NCBI GenBank assembly: GCA_949752795.1
Contig: OX457057.1
Location: forward strand, 105,737,513 to 105,801,512
Direction of reading: 5' to 3'
DNA from: Hyperoodon ampullatus
Lineage: Eukaryota; Chordata; Mammalia; Artiodactyla; Ziphiidae
DNA: 64,000 nt
Positions 1 through 12,335 of the stretch are shown here, piece after piece; the first letter of the stretch is position 1, and the number at the start of each line of letters is the position of its first letter. A program made the position numbers and the translations under genes. Under the pieces are notes generated by a model, which was not told where the DNA came from, did not search any database, and saw only the letters and a program-made list of their open reading frames with translations.

Positions 1-1360
1 AAAACAAAACAAATAAAAATGTACATATAAACCAGTTACTATAAATTTGTTAATTTGCCTGGGTATGACAAAAGCTAGTCTGTGGATAAACTGATACAAT
101 GAATGACCCTTGTAAGGACATTTTAAATGTCTTAAAAATAGGAAAAACCATAACCACAGCAAAACAAGTGCAAAATAAAACAAAATGTACTGTGTAAGCC
201 AAATAAAGCTAGTCTGGGCCTAATTTGACCCATGGTCACTTGGTTTGTCACTTTTTGCTCTAGGGGGTAGAATGCAATTTCAGAAATTTTAAACAAATCA
301 CAAATGTCTTAAATGTGAGGGTTTAATTTCACTCTTAGTCATTGAGTTTCCTCATCTACCTTCAATTTCTTCTCTCTTCAGACACATTAGCAGTGATCAA
401 AGGAATAGGACCTTTTAATAAAGTAGAAATGACTATTAAGTTTTGAAGAGATGCACAGATCAATTTATCCAATTAAAAGCTACTACTCAATGACAACTTT
501 CCCATTCAATGGTGTGTGTATGTAACTGTCGTTGTCATTATCATTATTATTATTTTGTCTATAGCTCATGTTTGAAAATATTTGGAATTTCAAAATCTGA
601 GTTTGTCCTTATGATATGAAAATATCTTTTTTTTTTAATGTTCAATTAGGGCTACATATGATCTTAAATTCTGCTTTCTTGTCCCGCATATACACCCAGA
701 GGCTGGTTTTTATTTTGCACAGAAATAAATTTTAACTTAAAATAATTTCCACACCTACTTTGTTTAGTTAAAGAGGAGCTACGAAACATTAAATTTAATT
801 TATGAAGCCCTCTATTTGTGTTCCAGTTCTCTGCACATACACACTGTGGTAATGCTGTGTCTCTATATGCCAATGACATTAGAGTTTCTGGCAAAACTCA
901 GTATGTAATCAATTATCACCTGTCATGAATGACTTTTAAGATCCAGCCAGATATTTTAGAAACACCGCTTAGCTCCACTGAGAAGGGAAATCTCCCTCTG
1001 AAAGTGGTATGGCCCTCATCCTTAAATCTCTTATTCAAAGGAGTTTGGACAACTTTCAGCTTAGTCAATATGAAATAGAGTCCCTCAACTTACATCTTAA
1101 AAAAGCATTTCAGCTATTTCAAAACTGCTTCAAGAGTATGCTTGTTGCTTAGAAAAGAAATGATAACAACTCTTTAATCATTTTTTTTCTCTGTAGGGGA
1201 GCAAAAATCTTACATGCACCAGTTACAGGCCAGCACTTCCTTTTTTACCCCTTGCTTTAATGCCTGTTTTGATTTCAAACTCACCAATTGAGAAGAACTG
1301 GAATCTGCCTCCTAGGATTCCAGTAGTGTTGTACTTTCTTTTCCTTTTCTTTTTCTTTAA
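1..1360. other. Single-copy AT-rich DNA, no gene seen
   Basis: I see no open frame of note, no splice-bounded exon and no repeat that I can name. The sequence is AT-rich with short homopolymer runs, including a T-run near 628. Confidence 0.5.
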
Positions 1361-1364
1361 TTGG

Positions 1365-1690
1365 TTTTCTCAGAGAAAACAAAAATCTATCGTTATCCTA
1401 CCAGCTAGAGACAATCACTAATATCCCAACAAAACAGCTTTTCTAGGCTTAGACACATATTTTTACTTTCTCAAATATTATCAGATGGCTTTGTGACCTG
1501 CTTTTCTCCTAATTAATAACATAGTGTGATCATCTCTTTGTGTCACATTTAATTGACTCCTATCTCTATCAATAGCAGGGGGCTGTAATGAGGAGAGTTT
1601 CCACATGCTCCCCACAAATTGCACAGATTTTTACATGCAGTGAGATAACTCAGGGTGGTCCATGCTCATCACTATTTACTCTCTCAGCCT
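1365..1690 (-). mobile_element. Possible ancient L1 3' fragment, antisense
   Basis: The stretch around 1440-1640 has the feel of the reverse complement of an old L1 3' region ('tgacctgcttttctcc' and 'atcatctctttgtgtcac'). It is too decayed to place by eye, so both family and borders are tentative. Confidence 0.28.
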
Positions 1691-2831
1691 CACACACTCA
1701 TTCCTGCATATTCAGCAAGTGCCCATATTCAGCATGAGCTGTTTGACTCCACTGTGTATAGTTTGGGGGAACCAGTTGACTGAAACTGATTATGCAGAGA
1801 TACAAAAAGCATGGCTAGTTTGCTTGCATTTGCCAGATAATAAAGAGGTCAGAGGATTACTGCTTTTAAACATAATCATTTTCATAGCACCAGAAAGTTG
1901 AGCAGCTACTTTGGATAATTTATTTCCTGAATTTAGGTATATTGGGATTAACAGGTTAGTTATAGTGATCAGGAAGCAAATGACTAATGGATAATGCCAA
2001 GCTCACTGTCTTGTCTGCAGTAGATATACATTAAGTGCCATCAAGACATGAATTACCTTCCTGAACAATCTGGATACTAATAGATAAACTTAAAGCCCTT
2101 TTTCCCAGTTTCAAAAGCTACAGTAAGTTCCCTGATGAGAAATTTACTATGAATCCCACTGTCTTGAATTGTTGGAAGGGATCTCCGAAAATGATTGCAT
2201 CTGTGCCACTTGATTCCCAATGTTGAAGCTGCTCTATTCTATGTGAGGGGGTCAGATGATCTCTTCCAGATTCAATACCTGAAATGCCTCTCTGGCCTGC
2301 CTTTAAGGGAACAGGCTTTCTTAAACCTCCAGGGGGCAGCCCCATACCAGTTGTGATGAGGGATAGGGTTGGACTCTTGGGAAGAAGAGGTTAGAATTTC
2401 TACCCCTTGTTCAGACAGACTGCAGGCCCCACAGAGAGCTGCTGACATGGACATTTGCCTGAGATTCACAGCACCTTCCAGGGACATGGCATGGGGTAGG
2501 GTGAGTGTGGGGCAGAGATGAGCTGTCTTTACTGGTGGCTAAACAGTCAAGGCTCCTAGCTGTGAGTCTCAGTTCTGACACTTTTAGATATGTTCAGTGA
2601 GTTCTTGTGAAGTGTGGTAGTTTGTGTTCACAAAGCAACTATGGGTGACTGATCACATTACAGCAATCTGTTTCCCAGGGTTTGAGGACATAAAAAGCAT
2701 GTGTATTCATTGTATATTTGTATGTGTGAGTGTGTGTTATTAAACTTGGGAAATTAATAAACATTAATCAAATATCCATTTGAATACATACCTGCAGTTC
2801 TCTTAACTGTTCATGGCTCAAGGCCAACCAA
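1691..2831. other. Single-copy DNA, no gene seen
   Basis: Two overlapping short minus-strand frames (2118-2345 and 2272-2487) occur here, but neither resembles a known protein and neither has convincing splice borders. No repeat is recognised. Confidence 0.45.
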
Positions 2832-3366
2832 GGCTACATCCAGCAAAATTCCCCCGCATCTGACATTGCCCTCCCCACCAAAAAATAAGAAAAAAATGCA
2901 GTGATTTAGATGCTTATTTTGTGCTCTTGGATTTTCTGCTGAAATATAAACTCACTGAAAGCAAAAGAGACTCACTAGTGTTTTTGAAGCCTCCACTGGG
3001 AAAGCTTAATTGTCAAAGTTGGTCAATGGCAGGTTCTGGAATCTACAGGAGCCAAGGGTTTGTGAGGAATTAACACTTGGCTTGGTTCATTTTTGGCTCG
3101 ATAGACTTCCATTGCTTTCTTTAGGGAGATAAGACCAGAATGGATTCCCTATTGACAGACCAACATGTTACAGTGGATCACATTGTAGAAATACTCGTTA
3201 AGCATTTCATGTAGGGGTTTCAAAAACACTAATGAGTCTCTTCTGCTTTCAATGAATTTATTTTACCAGGATATCCAAGAACACAAAATAAGCATCTAAA
3301 TCACTGCATTTTTTGCCTTTTTGGGGGAGAGGTGTTGGATTCTGGGGAGGTTTGCAGGATGTAGCT
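2832..3366. repeat. Long imperfect inverted repeat (foldback)
   Basis: The segment from about 2832 to 3012 is the reverse complement of about 3192 to 3366, leaving roughly 180 bp between the arms. The best-matched cores are 2890-2988 and 3219-3315, where I estimate 85-90% identity; both arms carry 'tgcagtgatttagatgctta' when read in the same sense. Similarity continues outward to 'gctacatcc' at the outer ends and fades toward the loop. Identity at this level implies an old event. It could be a DNA transposon with long terminal inverted repeats or a local inverted duplication. I do not recognise the family. Confidence 0.8.
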
Positions 3367-3486
3367 ACACTAAGAGAAGCCTGTTCTAGAGAACAATGTT
3401 GGAGATGAATCGAAGTTTCCCCTCTCCCCCTGGTGCTTGGAATCCCCGGTTCTCAGCTGTAGGAGAAAAACATCAAGCAGAGTATC

Positions 3487-3726
3487 AAAAAGGTGGATCA
3501 GGGCTTCCCTGGTGGCGCAGTGGTTGAGAGTCCGCCTGCCGATGCAGGGGACACGGGTTCGTGCCCCAGTCCAGGAAGATCCCACATGCCGCGGAGCGGC
3601 TGGGCCCGTGAGCCATGGCCACTGAGCCTGTGCGTCTGGAGCCTATGCTCCGCAACGGGAGAGGCCACAACAGTGAGAGGCCCGCGTACCGTGAAAAAAA
3701 AAAAAAAAAAAAAAAAAGGTGGATCA
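3487..3726 (+). mobile_element. CHR-type SINE, short cetacean form, with target-site duplication
   Basis: The body runs from 3501 to about 3712, starting 'gggcttccctggtggcgcag' and ending in an A-run from 3694. The A box (tggcgcagtgg) and B box (ggttcgtgcccc) of its tRNA-Glu-derived RNA polymerase III promoter are visible. A 14-bp direct repeat ending in 'ggtggatca' flanks it at 3487-3500 and 3713-3726, as expected after L1-driven insertion. It lacks the 3' part present in the elements at 31286 and 44373. Confidence 0.95.
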
Positions 3727-4369
3727 CAATTGTTCCCAAACCAATTCTATACAGAAGTAACACTCTGTGCTTTGTTGGTCATTTAAGGTGAGGCAAAGGT
3801 TAAATTTTCAGCATTCCTCATGCTCATTTCCCTGAGAAATACTTCCTAGAGGGACGCGCTCATTTCTGAGTTCCAAGGACTGTCAGAGCTACTTGAGTAG
3901 TAGTTGTGTGTTTCACACGGACACGTACAAGCACTCACATGCACGCATGTGCACAACAGCTTGCTAAGGTGGTCCCACTCGAGGAATTCAACTGCAGGGA
4001 AGCACCTGATTGATGCTATCTTAAAAAAAACCAATTCGAATGTTCATTACTGCACATAACAAGTCTAAAGAAAAGTCAGTTCTTAGAGGGGACCTCTCTT
4101 GGAAGATGCTGCAGAAGAGCAGCTTAAATTCTCCTCTTCATAAATCCCATGGTACCTAACATGTGCCCCTCATGACTGCCCTCTACTGGATGGAAGCCGA
4201 TCCAGCTAGTCTTGGAGGTCTCCCAGCTGAGGGACAGAGTGACAGCTTAGCAATGGGTTCCTAGGCTGGGCAAAGTGAGATTTAACCTCTCAACTAGTAT
4301 TATCCATCCCTCAGTTGAAAGTTCATCCATCTATGATTTTGTTTCATAACGTCATTTAGTAATACTACT
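3727..4369. other. Single-copy DNA, no gene seen
   Basis: No gene or named repeat is recognised. The segment has ordinary composition and a run of eight A residues near 4022. Confidence 0.45.
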
Positions 4370-4530
4370 TAATGCTCAGCATTTTGAACCCATTGTGTAA
4401 TTTAACCCTCACAACTACCCTGTTACGATATTATTAACTCCATTTTCCAGAAGAGTAGGCTGGAGCTCAGAGTGTTTAAATTTCCTGTCCTCTGCCCCAC
4501 AGGTGGAAAGAGGCAAAACCTGACCTTGAG
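4370..4530 (-). mobile_element. MIR SINE, antisense
   Basis: The order 'gctcagcattttgaaccc', 'ttaaccctcacaactaccct' and 'actccattttccagaagag' matches the reverse complement of the MIR 3' half. It is diverged, as is usual for MIR. Confidence 0.6.
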
Positions 4531-5039
4531 CTCAGGTACCTTTCACTACAAATCCAATGTTCTTTCCCCTGCATCATCCTAAATGCCCATAGGCCTGTTC
4601 TGGATATAATTTCTTGGTAGGTAATCATAATATGTACATGAATCTTAGACAAAGAATGGCCATGAAATATGATTAATCAAACAGGCACATTAAAAATTAT
4701 CCTCACCACCATATGGTCACACCTATACGCATACTTGGCCAATACTCTGGAGCTGTGACCTACGCTCACTGTTAGTGTGTTTATCTGATTCCCTAAGGAT
4801 TAGGATAAATATTCCCTGTCCCCACCCACCTCCTCCACCATGGTTCTCTAGGCCCTGAACAGCTGTACCCACACTCCACCCCAAACACAGCATCCCTGAC
4901 CTTGGTATTAGAGACTGTCAGGATTTCTCTCTTCCCTCCCCATACCCCTGGCATCTCAGTCAGATGGGGTGTCCAAGACTCCCAGGTCATTCCTTGTCAC
5001 CAGACTCTCTTCCCCTAAACTGACCCATTGACACAGATT
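4531..5039. other. Single-copy DNA, no gene seen
   Basis: No recognisable gene or repeat is seen. From about 4990 the plus strand becomes pyrimidine-rich and passes into the L2 relic. Confidence 0.4.
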
Positions 5040-6279
5040 TCTTCAACCCCTGACACATTCACCCGGAACTCACTGTCTGTCTTCAGCAAAAACCTCCAAT
5101 CCTCAACTCTTTCCTGCTCTAATCTTAATCCAAACCTGGCTCTTCCCTGAGGGTACTCTCTCTATAGCCCTCTCAGGCAGTGCCTGTTTCTTTCCTATAC
5201 CTGGAGTGCTTGGGGTGTTCCCCTTACTCTTCATTCACTGGCCTTCCTTGTCTCCTCCAGACCATTTTCCTGCCCCCTCTCTACCCTCTTCCCTGCCCAG
5301 ATTATTGTCATGCTCTCAGGCTCTACTGTCTACTGCTCTTTCTTGCTGCAGACAGCTACAGACCTCTAGGCCTCTCCCCTGTATCCCTTGAATATTTCAG
5401 CACCTTGCTGATATCCCACTCTGTAAAACAATTCCTGTAATATATTCATGATGTTTTCAAATCCCTAGGGGCGATGAACGCCCTGAAGGATCTGTTCTTT
5501 GGCTCCTCCTACTCTTACTAAACCACTCTTTCTTAGTTCTACTCTCATTCTGGAGTTCTACCCCAGTTTAGTCATGACCAAGAACTGCAGCTACTCTAGA
5601 GCTCATTTCAAGCGTTCCTCTCCATGACTAGCATTTCCTATCCTTTAAACTAGCTCTATCTAGTCTCCCATCTCCAATAGTTCCCCAACTCCACAGAAAG
5701 CTGCAAACCTACGGATCCTACTCCATTTGCACTATCAGTCATCCTTCCTTATCTCCTCTTTTTACTCCCACCTTTGATTCCATGGCTCATCATAATCACG
5801 ACCTTGTACACAAACTCAGCTCTTTCATTCCTCTCTCCCATCACCATACTCATCTAGCAAAACCGCAACTTTAATTAAACTAAAATCTCTACTCCGTATC
5901 ATTCCCAGGAAGCTGAACATAACAGGAGAAAAAAGCTCTCAGTCTCATGGATGGAGCTCACATTTAAGCCATGGCAACTTACTTCAGGTGGGTCCTGGTG
6001 CTGCCCCCCAAGTCTCCTCTATTTCCCTTTACCAGTCACTCCACCACTCTCCTAGATGACTGCTTTACCTCTTTTCCATTCTTCTTAAACCTCCAACATC
6101 TCCTCCAACTTCCCTCTTGGCCACTACCTGGCTTCTTATTTCATGAAGAAAACACTAAACCAAGGAAACTCTGTATATCCGTTCCCATGTTTTCTTCCTT
6201 CCAGCCTCTTTTTATGGATATGTTAAAACCTTCTACATATGCACTTCAGCCCATCCCCTCTCATCTACCCAAGGGCATC

Positions 6280-6660
6280 TGTTGTGGGCTGAATTGTGTC
6301 CCTCCAAAGTTCAGATGTTGAAGTCCTAACCCCCAGTACCTCAGAATGTGACTGTATTTGGACATAAGGTCTTTAAAGAGGTCATTAAGGTTAACTGATG
6401 TCATATGGGTGGAACCTAATCCAATAAAACTGGTGTCCTTATAAGAGAAGATTAGGACACAGACAGGAACAGAGGGAAGATCATGTGAAGACAATAGAAA
6501 ACAGCCATCTACAAGCCAAGAAGAGAGGTCTTCAGCAGAAACCAATCTTACCAACACCTTGATTTCAGACTTCTAGCCTCCAGAACTGAGACAATAAATT
6601 TCTGTTGTCAACCACCCAGTCTGTGATACTTTGTTATGGCAGCCCTGGCAAACTAATATA
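6280..6660 (+). mobile_element. MLT1-type MaLR solo LTR
   Basis: The element opens 'tgttgtgggctgaattgtgt' and passes through 'gttgaagtcctaaccccc', 'tggtgtccttataagag' and 'ccagaactgagacaataaat', closing '...ggcaaactaatata'. This is the order of MLT1 LTRs, which belong to a non-autonomous ERVL-related family. A possible 5-bp duplication flanks it (gcatc at 6275-6279, gcacc at 6661-6665, one mismatch). No internal sequence is present, so it is a solo LTR inserted into the L2. Confidence 0.85.
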
Positions 6661-7179
6661 GCACCTCTCCTGAAATCCTTTGTACGTTTCTATATCATCT
6701 ACTTTTTCCTTTCTACTAAACTATTCACATCACAAACAAGCTAAATACTGTACTCCATTGTTGGAAACAAAACAAAACCCTGCCTTGGCCTCACACTGCC
6801 TTCCAGCTCTGCTCCTTTACAGGAAAACTCCTCGAAAGAGTTGTCCTTATTCATTGCCTCCATTTATTATCCTCTTGGACTCCTCTCAACCAACTCTAGT
6901 TGGGCTTTCAGCCCCATCACTCTACCAAAACAGCCTCTTCCAAGTTCAGCTACGACCTCACCTTGCCAAAACAAGTGGGCTCTTCTCAATCCTATCTTTC
7001 TCGCTTATCAGTAAATCTGACATGACTACTTTTGAAAGAATTATCTTGGCTTCTGGTACAATTTTTTTCTGGTCTGGTTATTCTGTTCGCTGTCTAGTAC
7101 TTCTTTCCTGTATTTTTGCTTGTTTCTCCTGATTTTTGCTACCTCTTTTTTATGTTATGGTTTCCAGGGCTCAGTCCTT

Positions 7180-7327
7180 AGATGTCTTTTCTTTTTTTTT
7201 TTTGCCTGTGCTACACAGCTTATGGGATCTTAGTTTCCCAACCAGGGATCAAACCCGGGTCCAAGGAAGTGAAAGCACCAAGTCCTAACCACTGGACTGC
7301 CAGGGAATTCTCTCAGATGTCTTTTCT
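7180..7327 (-). mobile_element. CHR-family SINE, minus strand, with target-site duplication
   Basis: Read on the minus strand, the body (7193-7314) has 'ccctggcagtccagtggtta', a B-box-like 'gggtttgatccctgg' and a 3' A-run, which appears as the T-run at 7193-7203. A perfect 13-bp duplication, agatgtcttttct, flanks it at 7180-7192 and 7315-7327. It belongs to a different and shorter subfamily from the other SINEs here. It interrupts the L2 relic. Confidence 0.92.
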
Positions 7328-8305
7328 GACTACACTCAACTCTTAAGTAAAATATCATCCTGTCTTAACTTGAAGTGTCTTAGCTTCAAAAGTCATTTCT
7401 ATGCTGATGACTCCCAAACTTGTAACTTTAACTCAGACTCTTCCCTGAACTATAGACTTCTCTATTTGGATGTCCATAACGTTTTGAACTTGACTGGCTC
7501 AAAACAGAACTCTTAAACTGCCTTCCAACCTTGCTCCTTCTATATTCTTCCTCATCTCATAAATGTTTTTCCTGTTTCTCAGGCAAAAACCGTGGAGTCA
7601 TGCTTATCTCCTCTCTTTCAACCATATCACATCCAATTCAAAGCAATTTCCTGAAGGTTCTTCCTTCAAAATATACCTGGAATCCAACAACACCTCAGCA
7701 CCTCCACAGCATCTCCTCTGGTCCAAGCCATCATCTTCTATCCCTTGAACTAGTGAGGTTGTCTTCTGCAGCTTACCTTACTTCCATCCTTGTCCCTAAT
7801 GATCAGTTCTATAACCAAAGTGGTACTTTTAAAACTTGTCAGTCCATCTCCCCCCAGGGCCTGGCAAATCCTTAACTAGCATCTCATCTCACTCAGAGAA
7901 GATCCAAAATCTTTACCACCACCTAAAGGTGTGATGCGATCTGGCTCCTTTGACACCTCTCTGACGCCCTGTCTCCCAGGCTCCCCTTGCCTGCTCTGTT
8001 CCCTTCGCATGAGCTCTCTCTGTTCCTACAACATGCCACAAACCCTCTTGCTGCAGGGCCTTTGCAGGAGCCATTTCCTCTCCCTCTAATGCTCTTTTGC
8101 TGATTAGCTTCATGACTCTTTCTCTCATGTCTTTCAGGTCTTTGTTTTTCAGTTGTCTCCTTAGAAGAGAGACCTTGCCTGTACTCTTTGTTCCTCTCTC
8201 TCTCTTCTCTCCCTCTCTATCTCTATCTCTCCCTCTCTACTCTGCTCTGTCTTCATAGGACACATCATCATCTAACTTTTAATGTACATATTTGTTGACT
8301 GAATT

Positions 8306-9829
8306 AAAAAAATAGAGATATTTATGAAACTAATTTTGGTATCTTTATTTCAGATAATTTTATAAAAAGAAGAAACATTTCCTGAACACTCATTTCCCTT
8401 AGTTAATGATTGCTGAGAATTTTGTGCTTGGGAAAATAGGCCCTGATGCACTCCCCAACTTTGGTAGAAAAATTATTTTGAAATATAAAGGGGACATAGC
8501 TCCTTCTTTATGGCCAAACTCCTATACATTTAACACTGACTTAAATGACAAGGAATCTAAAGCTAAAGGCTCATGTTGATGCAGAAATCAGACCAAGTCT
8601 AATGATATTCAGGAAATAGCTGAAATCTTTAGACCTTTATTCAGTTTATAGTGAAGAGGAAATGTAACAGTAATGTCTCCTATGCTTCATCTCAGTGCTC
8701 AAAACTCTCTACACTACTTTTTAGCTCTTCCTGGATTTGCTTTACTATGAATCTATAATTACAGGGAATGTTTTGTAAATAGATGCTCACTTTTATTAGA
8801 TTTGCAATTAAAAAAAACTGGACAGAGAAGTAGAAATTCCTAGTAGTAGTAGTAGTAGTAGTAGTAGTAGCAGCAGCAGCAGAAGGGTGTGGCACAGGTG
8901 AATGTAGGCAAGGCCAAAACAAAATTAGCGAATGTCATTTTTGTAGGCTTGATGAAAACACACTGCAAAGTGACTTGCAAGTACATTTCAAGTTAGGGGG
9001 TTCATAAAAAAATGAAGAAATTACTAAGTAAGGGAGCAAAATACTTACAGAGGAAAGTAGATATATTCTAAGGGATTTCTCAAAAACTACTGTTGACGGA
9101 GATAAAAATCACTATGGACTTGTCCACTTTATCTTTAGAGAAGAAATGAGCCTTCTGTACGTATGTCATAAATATTAGCGACAAGGAGCCCAGGACTAAT
9201 CTTATGACTAATCACCATTAGTGATTGTTATTGTCTTTTTATTGAAAAACCAAATTTAAATCTCATCTAGTGACCATTTACTTTCCAAAGCTGTATGCCT
9301 ATGTCCAAACTCATCAAATTGTATATATTAAATATGTACAGGGGTTTTTTGTACAACAGTTATACCTCAATAAAGCTTCAGTTAAAAAGGAAAAAATCCT
9401 TAGGGTATAATATGCTTCTTTTTTAAACATTAATAGTAACTGATCTTCTGAATTCCTATTTAAAACTCTATACAGTAGGATAACACTCTGGTGCATAAAG
9501 AATATATTTGAAGACTTTGATTATTCTTTGTTGTTAAAAGATTTCTGCCACTTTAAAAATTTGTAATTTGGGGTCATCTTTTCCTTGTAAATAAAGAATA
9601 TTTAATATTTTTATCATAATGCATAAATAATGTTTTCACCATCACTTCACCAACAATACAAGAATATTTTACATTCACCTGGTTCTTCTGAATGCTGCAG
9701 GAACTGTAATGGTTCCTAATCTTTTCTTGGGCATAATAACAATAGAAACTTGGAGAAAAGGAATATACTCCTTAAAAATATACCCTCCAAGAATCCCTCT
9801 GCATAATAAATAATAGTAACAAATTGCTA
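8306..9829. other. Single-copy AT-rich DNA, no gene seen
   Basis: Apart from the trinucleotide array at 8841, no gene or named repeat is recognised. A weak L1-3'-end feel exists around 9320-9400 but is too slight to call. Confidence 0.4.
8841..8882 (+). repeat. Compound trinucleotide microsatellite (TAG)n(CAG)n
   Basis: Ten TAG units are followed directly by four CAG units. One frame of the complement reads as poly-threonine then poly-alanine, which explains a spurious open frame there. Confidence 0.98.
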
Positions 9830-9980
9830 CAATAATAATACATAGCTTACATTCATACAATACTTCATAATTTACAAAGTCCATCATTAACTTTTTGTCA
9901 GTTGATCCTCATAATAATTATATGATGTATGGCTTAGATATATTTTGTAGACAATGACATATAAGTTCGCAAGCTTAAGC
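9830..9980 (-). mobile_element. MIR SINE fragment, antisense
   Basis: 'tttacaaagtccatcattaa', then 'gttgatcctcataataatta' and 'acaatgacatataagttcgc' follow the reverse complement of the MIR core and 3' half. It is strongly diverged. Confidence 0.45.
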
Positions 9981-12224
9981 TACTTGTTAGAGAAACACAA
10001 CTAAGCAGAACAAAGTTACAGTCTATACTTATTCTGCTTATCTTTAGAGGTTGTACCCCTATAATTTTCCCACCTAGTTTAAAGTAACCTAAGAAGTTAG
10101 AAGTCCTAGGCTCATGTTGCCATCAATGTGTTCAAAGTTGGCAGGAAGTGGAAGGACAAGAAAGACTGTACTCCCAAGACAGAAGCCCAGATGGGAACTC
10201 CAAATCCTGGGGTAGCAGCAGCATGAGAGCAAAGAGGATGGAGTTAGGCAGGGAAGACATTTAAAAACAGGCATTTGCTCTCTGAAATGTTTGATTTTTA
10301 GACTTGACCTCAAAAGCAATGGAAAACCATTACTCAAATCCTGTCTTTCATCAAGTTTCAAGTCTCTGAGATCAACAACTGCAGGGCTCTGACTTTCTAC
10401 TTCTAGCTTGGGGTACTGTATAAATATTAGTTTCGAACTTCCACCTCCCCCTGACAAAGCCTCACAGATGAAGTGTAAAACTGAGGCTCTGGCCATTTGT
10501 GCTCCCTGGTACCTTTTACAAGAATTGAGTGATTAACATTCACAATCTTGGCCTATTTCCAACAAGGAGAAAGAAATTGTACTTCAACATTGCAGGCTTG
10601 CTTGCCCTTTTCGATTCCACTGGGTGAAACACAACACAGGGACTGCAACCCAGGGAGATTAGTCAGGGTAGAGTTGTTGTGAAAAACCCATTCTCACTAT
10701 GTTTAATTTAGGACATATGAGGACCACCTGGATTAAGGAAACCAAATTTACCACTGCCTTCAAAGGAGGGGAGAATCAAGGCTTTAGGAGTAATTTACTT
10801 CAATTAATTTCAACTTCACTTCCCTGGGCTGTTTTTCTCCTCACTCTGAAAGACACTGGCCCTAGGCACGGGAGCAGATGCATGTTTCAGAACACCTGGT
10901 AGATACACACCACCTATAGCTGAGTCTTCGCTCTGGGTTCTGAATGGCGGCTCCAAGGCTAAAATATCACACCCATATTTTAGCTTGGAAGTAGATGGCA
11001 CAAAATAACTTGTGACTCTAAGTTACTGCTGCAAGTGTGGAGGAGGGGAAGAGAGTAGGCAAAGCAGGAGAGGAATTTTGTTCTCTCCTGCAAAAGTTTT
11101 GTTTGTGCTTTGTGTTTCAAACCTTCCAGTATTCTGGTTGGCATACCCTTGGCAAAAAGGCAAATCACTCTCCCTAAAATGCTTGGTGGACATCAACTGG
11201 ACCTTATGGAGTGACCTATGAGTTAAGTGTAAATGGTCTGAAGCATATAACTTTCAAATGAGCCAAAGTTCACAAAACAAGAGAAAACAATCTATAGAAC
11301 ATGGAAAGAACCTAAACATATTCCTAGGAATAAAGTAACCCCTTGGCTGTAGTCAGTAAAGTGCTCACAAAAAAGCACGGGCAACCCTAAGGCTTTGACT
11401 TTGGAAAGTAAGTGGTCACTAGGAGAGGGTCTAATTTGTAGACACTAATAAGAAAGACTGACGGTGGTCAGTCAGGGGGTTAACTCCTTTTTCATTGCCA
11501 AAATTTATGAAATACATACAAAAAGCACATTTCTTCTCTAAAGATAAAAAAGTGGACAAATCTACATTGCTTAAAGTCTTAAAAACATGTTAGGGTCTAA
11601 GGCTACAGAGGGGAGGCAGAGACAAATGTTTGGAAACATAAGTGAAATAAAAGAGGAGAACAGGTTTGTGGATTAAGCCATTGCCTCCCATGCTTCCTTA
11701 GTCTATTTATTTTAAGGCCAGGCCTAGCTATTCTTGATTCTGAGGGGATTCTATTTCCTTTCATTTTCCAATCACAGGCACTGCCTAAGACCACTTAAGC
11801 CAATAACTCTCTAGATCTTACCCCATGGGCCCAACTTCTCGCAAAGCCTATTCGTGCCACTCTTCTGCTAGGCGTTAGGTCATTTTAGCCATTTCAAAGG
11901 CCAGAAGAGGTTGCAGATGTACGGTGAGTCATTAATTACTCAGAAATTGGTTGTCATTATAGAAGAAACAGAAACAAGGAAACAGGCCCCAAACAGCTGA
12001 TTTGGTCATGGAATATGAATGGGAAAATTTGAGTAGACATAGTCATAGGCTGGACAAAATTAAAATGTTTTTCATACTATTTCTCTTTTCTTCATGTTCC
12101 TATATTCTAGTGAAAGGGTCAAAGGAAAGCTTGGTTGAAAAAGTGAAGGGGCATCTCTCTTGTGTCCCAGAGAACTACCACTGCCTATTAATGCTCTATT
12201 TTTGGTGCTTTAATTAATTAGTCA
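9981..12224. other. Single-copy DNA, no gene seen
   Basis: About 2.2 kb with no recognisable gene or repeat. The longest frame (10089-10496, minus, 135 codons) shows no family likeness. Confidence 0.45.
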
Positions 12225-12335
12225 AACAGATATTTCTTGAGCAATTACCATATTCCAGGCACTTTGTTAAGTGCTGGGAATATAATGAAAAGCAAAGACA
12301 AGACACAGGACACTAGAGAAGGGACCATTTGGGAT
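12225..12335 (-). mobile_element. L2-type 3' end fragment, antisense
   Basis: 'cagatatttcttgagcaatt', 'ccatattccaggcactttgt' and 'gtgctgggaatataatgaa' match the reverse complement of the common L2 3' end. It is short and diverged. Confidence 0.5.

Larger units (their letters stand above)
5040..8305 (+). mobile_element. Long L2 LINE relic with reverse-transcriptase remnant
   Basis: L2 is an ancient CR1-group LINE whose ORF2 encodes endonuclease and reverse transcriptase. From about 6680 the plus strand follows the L2 ORF2 order. A stretch near 6820 reads like the RT segment with 'aaaactcctcgaaagagttg', and the catalytic YADD motif reads at 7400-7411 inside FYADDSQ. The 3' region runs through 'ggtctttgtttttcagttg' to 'catatttgttgactgaatt' near 8305. 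The upstream part, 5040-6279, shares the C/T-rich sense-strand composition and local similarity, but I am less sure of it. The frame is broken by many stops, and the segment expected to hold the first catalytic aspartate (about 6996-7030) no longer reads. An MLT1 LTR and a SINE interrupt the element. It is a dead copy. Confidence 0.75.

Noticed and set aside
3485..3786. Frames crossing the SINE at 3501 (with similar ones at 17372, 25059, 27094 and 48715)
   Set aside because: The same peptide (for example 'ESPPADAGDTGSCP') recurs wherever this SINE lies, so it is a translated repeat and not a gene family.
6680..7132. 150-codon plus frame
   Set aside because: It lies in the decayed L2 reverse-transcriptase region, out of the ancestral frame for most of its length.
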